Of a stretch of DNA of 64,000 nt, positions 57,250 through 64,000 are shown in pieces. The stretch is from Halodesulfovibrio sp. (GTDB lineage Bacteria > Desulfobacterota > Desulfovibrionia > Desulfovibrionales > Desulfovibrionaceae), in contig QKEJ01000038.1 in the NCBI GenBank assembly GCA_003252375.1, positions 1-64,000 of the forward strand, given 5' to 3'. The notes under the pieces were generated by a model that was given only the letters and a program-made list of their open reading frames with translations, was not told where the DNA came from and searched no databases. Each line of letters opens with the position of its first letter. Position 1 is the first letter of the stretch. The position numbers and the translations under genes were made by a program.

Positions 57250-58299
57250 ATGATGAACATGCAAAAAACTCAATTCATTCGCGACATCTCCGCCAACGAT
57301 GAGGTGCATTCCGTCTTTGCCCTGAGTCAGGCGACCCAGGGGCAGGCCAGAAACGGCCTTTTCTGGCGTCTGGTGTTGGCCGACGCCTCCGGGACCGTGG
57401 GGGCCAAGGTTTGGAGCCCACTCAGTCAGCAGTTTGCAGCGCTTGCGCCGGGCATGATGGTTGCCGTACGCGGCCGAGCTGCCACGTTCCGGGACCAGCT
57501 GGACGTGAACGTGGATGCCCTGCACATCCTTGGCGAAGAGGAACTGGCGGGCCTTGATATGGCCGACTTCATGCCTGCTTCCGAACGCCATCCCGACGAC
57601 ATGATGGAAGACCTGCTGCAACTGTGCCGCACCACCTTTACCCACAAGCCGTGGATGCGTTTCATCAAGGCCGTCTTCCGCGATGAGGAGATCGGGCTGC
57701 GCTTCAAGACCGCCGTGGGGGCCAAGCATCTGCACCACGCCTTTGCCGGCGGACTGCTTGAGCACACCCTGTCCGTGAGTCAGCTCTGCATGCGCCTGTG
57801 CGACCATTACCCGGAACTGGACCGGCAGGTGCTGCTTGCCGGGGCCATCTTCCATGACATGGGCAAGGCGTGGGAACTTTCCGGCGGTATCGCCAACGAC
57901 TACACGGACGAGGGACGTCTTATCGGGCATATCAGCATCGGTCTTGAAAAGGCCGAGCCCTATCTGGTCAAGTCCGGTCTGGACCCCGCCCTGGTCATGC
58001 ATTTCAAGCACCTCGTGCTGGGCCATCATGGCACCAAGGAATGGGGATCACCCGTTCTGCCCGCCACGCCCGAAGCCATGGTGCTGCACTACGCGGACAA
58101 CATCGACGCCAAGCTCGCCCAGACCCGCAGCCTGTTTGCCGATCTGGGAGAGGTGGATACAGGCTGGACGCCGTTCCAGCCCACGTTGGGACGCCAGATG
58201 TACAAGCCCGCCCGGACTCCGGAACCGGAAGCATCCGAAAACGCCAAACGCGAGACCGTTCGCGATACGCACAAGGACGATCAATGTTCATTACTCTAG
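57250..58299 (+). CDS. OB-fold plus HD-domain 3'-5' exoribonuclease (YhaM family)
   Basis: [64 protein letters not shown] (HD motif). Confidence 0.88.
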   Translation: MMNMQKTQFIRDISANDEVHSVFALSQATQGQARNGLFWRLVLADASGTVGAKVWSPLSQQFAALAPGMMVAVRGRAATFRDQLDVNVDALHILGEEELAGLDMADFMPASERHPDDMMEDLLQLCRTTFTHKPWMRFIKAVFRDEEIGLRFKTAVGAKHLHHAFAGGLLEHTLSVSQLCMRLCDHYPELDRQVLLAGAIFHDMGKAWELSGGIANDYTDEGRLIGHISIGLEKAEPYLVKSGLDPALVMHFKHLVLGHHGTKEWGSPVLPATPEAMVLHYADNIDAKLAQTRSLFADLGEVDTGWTPFQPTLGRQMYKPARTPEPEASENAKRETVRDTHKDDQCSLL

Positions 58300-58925
58300 A
58301 AGGCACGGAAGGGTCGGGCAAGAGCACCGTCCTGGAACGGCTGAAGAACTGGCTCATGGAAGAGGGACACGGCGTGGTCCTTACGCGTGAGCCCGGAGGC
58401 AGCCGTCTGGGAAGAACCCTGCGTTCCATCCTGCTGGACATTGCCAGCAAGGACCTGACCGGCGAGGCCGAACTCTTCCTCTATCTTGCGGACAGGGCCC
58501 AGCACGTGCAGCAGGTCATCCGCCCGGCGCTGGACGAAGGCATGCTGGTGCTCTGCGACCGGTATGCCGACTCCACCGTCGTCTATCAGGGCTACGGGCG
58601 GGGGCTGGACCCCAAGCTGCTGCATCAGTTCAACGAGGTTGCCGTTCGTGGCCTGTGGCCGGACCTGACGCTGCTTCTGGACATTGACCCGGAAATCGGC
58701 CTCAAGCGCGCCATGTCCCGCAATCTGGCCGAAGGAATATGCAACACGGAAGGACGGTTCGAGGCCGAAGCCATGCCGTTCCACCACAGGATTCGCGACG
58801 GATACCTTGCCTGGGCCGCCGTGAACCGATCCCGGTTTGCCATTATTGATGCCTCCAAGTCCCCGGATGAGGTTTTTGAGCAGGTTACGGCTGCGGTACA
58901 GGCGAAGCTGACGCAGGCTTCCTAG
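58284..58925 (+). CDS. tmk: Thymidylate kinase
   Basis: [24 protein letters not shown]...[15 protein letters not shown]...[18 protein letters not shown]; overlaps the upstream stop. Confidence 0.96.
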   Translation: MFITLEGTEGSGKSTVLERLKNWLMEEGHGVVLTREPGGSRLGRTLRSILLDIASKDLTGEAELFLYLADRAQHVQQVIRPALDEGMLVLCDRYADSTVVYQGYGRGLDPKLLHQFNEVAVRGLWPDLTLLLDIDPEIGLKRAMSRNLAEGICNTEGRFEAEAMPFHHRIRDGYLAWAAVNRSRFAIIDASKSPDEVFEQVTAAVQAKLTQAS

Positions 58926-58979
58926 GCACGGCGTGTTACCACGGGCTTCCCTGCAGGATGCCCGAAGCGGAGTGACGGT

Positions 58980-60299
58980 ATGTTGCAGGCAGACAAGTCG
59001 CTAGGTGTCATCTTCTTTCCCGCGTTCGACTGGGCCATCAGCCCCACGCACCCCGAGCGCGAGGAGCGTCTGCTGTACACGCAGGACCAGCTGCGCGAGG
59101 AGGGCCTCTTCGACATAGAGGGCATCACGGAACACAAGCCTCTCATCGCCACCCGCGAGGATGTGGAGCGCGTGCATTTCTGCATTCCCGATGTCTCGAC
59201 GGTCTGCACCAAATCCCATCTGATTTCGGCGGGCGGGGCCATTCGGGCTGCACAGCTGGTCATGGAAAAGGAGGCCGACAAGGCCTTTGCGCTGGTGCGT
59301 CCTCCCGGGCATCACGCCATGCGGGTGGTGCACGGCAACCGCGGCTTCTGCAACGTGAACATTGAAGCCGTCATGATCGAACACATCCGGGAAAAGTACG
59401 GCCCCCTGCGCGTGGCCATCGTGGATACGGACTGTCATCACGGCGATGGCACTCAGGATATCTACTGGCATGATTGGAACACCCTGTTCATCTCCATCCA
59501 TCAGGACGGGCGTACCCTGTACCCGGGAACGGGATTTCCCATCGAGATGGGCGGTCCCAACGCTCTTGGCAGGACCCTGAACATTCCGCTGCCGCCCAAT
59601 ACCTCCGACAGGGGATTCCTGCATGTGATCGACAATCTGGTGCTGCCCGTGCTGGAGGACTTCAAGCCAGACCTGATCATCAATTCCGCCGGGCAGGACA
59701 ACCACTATTCCGACCCCATCACCAACATGAACCTCTCGGCGCGCGGGTATGCCCAGCTCAACCAGAAGCTCAACCCGGACATTGCCGTGCTTGAAGGCGG
59801 CTATGCCATACAGGGAGCCTTGCCCTACGTGAATCTCGGCATCTGCCTTGCCATGGCCGGACTGGACTATTCGCATGTGGCGGAGCCGGACTACGATCCC
59901 GCAGCCATCGAACAGAGCCCGCAGGTTACGGCCTACATCGAGAAGCTGTGCGAGGAGATGCTTCATCTCTACCGCAATCCGCCCGCGCTTCCCAAGCAGG
60001 GCGAAGTGAGCGGGGAGTTCTTCGTCCGCACCAAGGATGTCTATTACGACACGGACAACATCAGCGAGAGCCAGGTGGAGTCCGTGGTCATGTGTCCGGA
60101 CTGTTCCGGCACCCTCAAAGTGGAAACATGGTCCACCGTGAATCCCCTGAGCGTGGGCATCCAGATTCCCATCGACGCCTGCGACCGGTGCGTCGGGCTG
60201 GGCCATCGCCTGCTTGAGGAGGCGCACGTGAAGGGGAATTATCGCTACATCCAATGCATCAACCGCAAGGAAAAGCAGTACACTCATTATGGATTCTAG
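58980..60299 (+). CDS. Histone deacetylase-like amidohydrolase with C-terminal zinc ribbon
   Basis: LVRPPGHHAMRVVHGNRGFCNVNIEA; AIVDTDCHHGDGTQDIYW; C-terminal CPDC...CDRC. Confidence 0.92.
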   Translation: MLQADKSLGVIFFPAFDWAISPTHPEREERLLYTQDQLREEGLFDIEGITEHKPLIATREDVERVHFCIPDVSTVCTKSHLISAGGAIRAAQLVMEKEADKAFALVRPPGHHAMRVVHGNRGFCNVNIEAVMIEHIREKYGPLRVAIVDTDCHHGDGTQDIYWHDWNTLFISIHQDGRTLYPGTGFPIEMGGPNALGRTLNIPLPPNTSDRGFLHVIDNLVLPVLEDFKPDLIINSAGQDNHYSDPITNMNLSARGYAQLNQKLNPDIAVLEGGYAIQGALPYVNLGICLAMAGLDYSHVAEPDYDPAAIEQSPQVTAYIEKLCEEMLHLYRNPPALPKQGEVSGEFFVRTKDVYYDTDNISESQVESVVMCPDCSGTLKVETWSTVNPLSVGIQIPIDACDRCVGLGHRLLEEAHVKGNYRYIQCINRKEKQYTHYGF

Positions 60300-61527
60300 A
60301 TACGTCCGTCCGTTCGTCCGTTGTCTTGTCGCTTGCGCTCTGTGCTCTGCCATGCTCCTGTCTGCCGTCGCCGGGGCAATGGCGGTAAAACGTCCCGATG
60401 TGGGGGCACTGCAGGGCGTTGCCGAAGCGGCGCAGTGGGAGTCCCTCAAGGAGCAGGCCACAGCGGACTCGCAATCCGACATGCTCACCGACAAGGAATT
60501 GGCGCAGGCATTTACCTATCTCGCCCTTGCCGAACTGAATCTCGACAGCCCCGGCCCGGCACTGGATGCTGCCGACCGGAGCGTTTCCCTTGATGATACG
60601 AACGCCCGTGGGTGGCTCATGCGCGGTTCCGCCTACATGATGCTGCGTCAGCTTGCGCCGGCCGAGGAAGATTTCAACAAGGCCCTGCATCTGGAACCCG
60701 GCATGTGGGAAGCGGCCCGAAACCTCGCCGAGGTGCAGCTGGCGCGGGGCGACCTGCCTGCCGCACTGGACTGGTTCGCCAAGGCCGTGGGACTTGCCCC
60801 GCAGAATGCGGACCTTGGCATGGAGTACGGGTTGCTCCTGCATACCTACGGGTTGCACGCCAAGGCCGAGCAGGTACTCACCGATACCATCGTGGTGGCA
60901 CAGGATTCCCCGGCGCTCTTCAACAACCGGGGCATGGTGCGCCTTGCCCTTGACCACTACGACGACGCCCTGTCCGATTTTTCCCGGGCCATTGTGCTTG
61001 ATCCCGGCAATGCCGAAGCGCTGGTGAACCGGGGGAATGTGCTGCGTGCCTTCAAGCGATACGATGATTCTCTAGCCGATTTTACGGCCGGCATCTCTGC
61101 CCATCCCGATTCGATCAAGCTGCTGATTGGCCGGGCCTATACCTTGGTCGCCATGGGCCGGTACACGGATGCCGCCACGGATATGAATTCGGCCTACACC
61201 CTCGGCAATGTGGATCCCTATGTGCTTAACGAAGTGGCCTGGTTCCTTGCCACCTGCCCGCAGGATGATATCCGGGACGGCAACAGGGCCGTGCGGCTGT
61301 CCAGGGAGGCCATCGGGCTGGTGCCGAATCCGGTGCCCGGATACTACGATACCCTGGCCGCCGCCTATGCTGCGGACGGGATGTTCGCCGATGCCATTGA
61401 AGTCCAGACGCAGGCCTTGTCGCTCGGCAGGAGAGCCGGCCTGACGGAACCGCAGCTCAAGGAATGGCAGGAGCGTCTTGAAGGGTACGAGCAGAAGATT
61501 CCCTATCATATCCCCCCGCAGCAATAG
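60289..61527 (+). CDS. TPR-repeat lipoprotein/secreted protein
   Basis: Signal-like N-terminus; repeated TPRs e.g. ALFNNRGMVRLALDHYDDALSDFSRAIVLDPGNAEALVNRGNVLRAFKRYDDSLADF. Confidence 0.87.
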   Translation: MDSRYVRPFVRCLVACALCSAMLLSAVAGAMAVKRPDVGALQGVAEAAQWESLKEQATADSQSDMLTDKELAQAFTYLALAELNLDSPGPALDAADRSVSLDDTNARGWLMRGSAYMMLRQLAPAEEDFNKALHLEPGMWEAARNLAEVQLARGDLPAALDWFAKAVGLAPQNADLGMEYGLLLHTYGLHAKAEQVLTDTIVVAQDSPALFNNRGMVRLALDHYDDALSDFSRAIVLDPGNAEALVNRGNVLRAFKRYDDSLADFTAGISAHPDSIKLLIGRAYTLVAMGRYTDAATDMNSAYTLGNVDPYVLNEVAWFLATCPQDDIRDGNRAVRLSREAIGLVPNPVPGYYDTLAAAYAADGMFADAIEVQTQALSLGRRAGLTEPQLKEWQERLEGYEQKIPYHIPPQQ

Positions 61528-61546
61528 CCAATATTCAGGAGAAAAT

Positions 61547-62263
61547 ATGTCCCGCAAGAATGATCCGAAGAAGGTTGTCATAGATACCCGTGTGGTCACC
61601 GCAAAGACGGACGGCCCGGTCGATACGTACTGGGCGTTGCGCCTTGCCGACGTGAAGCAGGCGTTGGAGGCAAATAATTTCGAGGTGTATGTGGCCGATT
61701 CGGCCAAGGCCGCCGGGGAACTGTTTCTCGGGACCATCCTGCCGACGCTGAAGGATGCCAAGACGGTTTCCTTTGGCGGTTCCAGAACGCTTGTGGATAC
61801 GGGCATCGTGGAGGCCGTGCGGGAGAATGCGGCCCTGGAGGTCATCGACACCTTCGATTCCTCGCTGTCACGCGAGGAGGTGCTGGCCCGTCGCAGGCTT
61901 TCCCTGCTGGCAGACGTGTTCCTGACCGGCACCAATGCCGTCACGGAGTGCGGCAAGCTGGTCAATCTGGACATGATCGGCAACCGCGTGGGCGGCATCA
62001 ACTACGGGCCGAACCACGTGGTGCTCTTCATCGGGCGGAACAAGATCGTGGACACGGTGCAGGACGCCATGGCCCGCATCAAGGAATACGTGGCTCCGGT
62101 CAACGCCATGCGCCTGAACAAGAATACTCCGTGCAGGCAGACCTCGCGCTGCATGGACTGTTCTAGCCCGGACCGGATCTGCAATGTCTGGACGATTACG
62201 GAGAAATCCTTCCCCAAGGGACGGATACGCATAGTGCTGATAAATGAGGAGGCCGGATACTAG
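61547..62263 (+). CDS. LUD-domain (LutC/DUF162-like) lactate utilisation protein
   Basis: TVSFGGSRTLVDTGIVEAV...LTGTNAVTECGKLVNLDMIGNRVGGINYGPNHVVLFIGRNKIV...CRQTSRCMDCSSPDRICNVW. Confidence 0.88.
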   Translation: MSRKNDPKKVVIDTRVVTAKTDGPVDTYWALRLADVKQALEANNFEVYVADSAKAAGELFLGTILPTLKDAKTVSFGGSRTLVDTGIVEAVRENAALEVIDTFDSSLSREEVLARRRLSLLADVFLTGTNAVTECGKLVNLDMIGNRVGGINYGPNHVVLFIGRNKIVDTVQDAMARIKEYVAPVNAMRLNKNTPCRQTSRCMDCSSPDRICNVWTITEKSFPKGRIRIVLINEEAGY

Positions 62264-62386
62264 CCGGGTACTGACCGGACACCAGCGCCTGTGGCACCCG
62301 ATGCCATGTTCGCTCCGCGGGAGAACGATTCGGTCCAGACGGCCCATGCCGTGATGCAGTAACCATTCACCACCGGACGGAGAACC

Positions 62387-64000
62387 ATGTTCCTGAACGA
62401 GCATCTGAGCAAGCAGCTGTTTGAGGAGGCCGGAATTCATGTTCCCCAGGGTGTCCTGCTGACGCCCGACACCATCGCGGTACCTGCCGCCATACGTCCC
62501 CCCTGGTACCTCAAGGCGCAGGTGCTTGCCGGGGGACGCGGCAAGGCGGGCGGCATCCGGCGGGCCGAAACGCCCGACGCATTCAGGGAATGCGCCTCGG
62601 CCATCTTCGGCATGACCATCAAGGGGCATGCCGTCCCCTTCATCCGTGTGGAAGCGGCAACGGATATCCGCAAGGAATGCTACCTCTCCTTCATGCTCTC
62701 GCGGGAGCGCAAGGACCTGCTGCTCACCACCAGCCGCGCAGGCGGCATGGAGGTGGAAAACGCTTCGGAGCAGGCCCGCCCCCTTGTGCAGCGCGTTCCC
62801 ATTGACGCCGGACTGCATGAGCACCACCTGCGCGCCGCCTTTTTTGAACTGGGCGTGGACAAGGCCCACTGGGCCGGATTCCGCGATCTTGCCACAAGGC
62901 TCTACGCGTCCGTGCGCGACAACGGCCTGCTTCTGGCCGAGATCAATCCGCTTGTGCTCACCGGCGATGGCCAGTGGCTGGCGCTGGACGGAAAGGTCGA
63001 GCTGGATGACAACGTGGTGGACATGCGTCCCGACACGCTGGAGCGCTTCTATACCCCGGAACACCATTCCCCCGAGGAAACCCTGGCACGCGAGGCCGGG
63101 CTCAGCTACGTGGAGCTCAAGGGCTGGGTGGGCATTCTGGTCAACGGTGCCGGGCTTGCCATGGCCACCATGGATCTGCTCAATTTCAACGGTCTGAGCG
63201 CTGCCAATTTCATGGACCTTGGCGGTGCGGCCAACCGGGAACGCATGCAGCGGGCGCTGGATCTGCTGTTCCGCAATGCCGGAGTCCGGGCCGTGTTCAT
63301 CAATCTTTTCGGCGGCATTGTCTCGTGCGCCGAGGTGGCCCGTGCGCTGCTTGCGGTGCTTGACGGCAAGCGGTCCGCCAAGCCGCTGGTGGTGCGCATG
63401 GCCGGGTTCGAATCGGAAGAGGGCAGGGAGCTGCTCCGGACGTCGGCGCATCCGGATATCTTCATCGCTTCTGAGATGCACGAGGCGCTGGACCACCTTA
63501 GGCGCATCAAGCCCGCGGACGTACCGGTCATCGAGTTTCCCTTTACGGAAGAGGCGCAGCCCACGGCCGCTGTCCCCTTCATTCGTTCCGGGCGCAGCGA
63601 CGGGTTGGGGCTGGGCGCCGGTTCCAACGTGCTGGTGCAGGGCATAACCGGCAAGGTGGCCCAGCGTCACGTGCAGCTGATGCAGTCCTTTGGCACCCGC
63701 ATCGTGGCCGGGGTCACGCCCTTCAAGGGGGGCGGTGACGTGCTGGGGGTGCCCGTGTACGACTCCGTGCACGAGGCCTGCAGGCAGCACCGTATCGATG
63801 CCTCCATCGTGTTCGTGCCCGCCCCGTTTGCTCCGGATGCCGTTTCCGAAGCTGCGTCAGAGGAAATTCCGTGGGTGGTCTGCATAACCGAGGGGATTGC
63901 CCAGGCGGCCATGCTTTCGGCTCTGAAGAATATTCCCCCGTCGCCCACCCGTGTGGTGGGGCCCAACACGCCCGGAATCATCGTGCCCCGTCAGACCAAG
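62387..64000 (+). CDS. Fused succinyl-CoA synthetase-like beta (ATP-grasp) and alpha (CoA-binding) protein, truncated by window edge
   Basis: Frame from ATG 62387: MFLNEHLSKQLFEEAGIHVPQGVLL...WYLKAQVLAGGRGKAGGI...GLGLGAGSNVLVQGITGKVAQRHVQLMQSFGTRIVAGVTPFKGGG...; open to the right edge, so absent from the ORF track. Confidence 0.9.
   Translation, partial: MFLNEHLSKQLFEEAGIHVPQGVLLTPDTIAVPAAIRPPWYLKAQVLAGGRGKAGGIRRAETPDAFRECASAIFGMTIKGHAVPFIRVEAATDIRKECYLSFMLSRERKDLLLTTSRAGGMEVENASEQARPLVQRVPIDAGLHEHHLRAAFFELGVDKAHWAGFRDLATRLYASVRDNGLLLAEINPLVLTGDGQWLALDGKVELDDNVVDMRPDTLERFYTPEHHSPEETLAREAGLSYVELKGWVGILVNGAGLAMATMDLLNFNGLSAANFMDLGGAANRERMQRALDLLFRNAGVRAVFINLFGGIVSCAEVARALLAVLDGKRSAKPLVVRMAGFESEEGRELLRTSAHPDIFIASEMHEALDHLRRIKPADVPVIEFPFTEEAQPTAAVPFIRSGRSDGLGLGAGSNVLVQGITGKVAQRHVQLMQSFGTRIVAGVTPFKGGGDVLGVPVYDSVHEACRQHRIDASIVFVPAPFAPDAVSEAASEEIPWVVCITEGIAQAAMLSALKNIPPSPTRVVGPNTPGIIVPRQTK

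Overview
The window is about 64 kb of GC-rich bacterial chromosome. Gene content and protein style resemble a Desulfovibrio-type sulfate reducer (inference; no 16S rRNA is present). It is densely packed with mostly housekeeping genes: the purM 3' end, tatA, a yggT-divIVA-DUF167-DUF465-ilvB-ilvN-ilvC run, a gcvH-gcvPA-gcvPB-lpd operon without gcvT, pgm, ychF, fba-gap, surE, tmk and rubrerythrin. It also carries several signalling genes, five tRNAs (three identical Gly-GCC, one Gly-CCC, one Cys-GCA), and a fused sucC/sucD-like ORF that runs off the right edge and is missing from the supplied ORF track. I see no CRISPR array, transposase, prophage or rRNA. The most interesting observations are: (1) a tightly coupled methyltransferase and YcaO-TPR gene pair; (2) an 870-aa membrane TPR protein with an exact CX2CX4HX4C zinc knuckle, divergent from a degenerate MoaE-like protein; (3) an oxidoreductase-rhodanese fusion that appears to lack the expected catalytic cysteines; (4) a perfect 17-bp inverted repeat, terminator-like, inside the rqcH/NFACT coding sequence; (5) an orphan, possibly decayed cobalamin-riboswitch-like element; (6) a periplasmic binding protein overlapping a hybrid sensor kinase gene; and (7) an HDAC-like protein with a C-terminal zinc ribbon. 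Family calls come from reading the translations, not from database searches.
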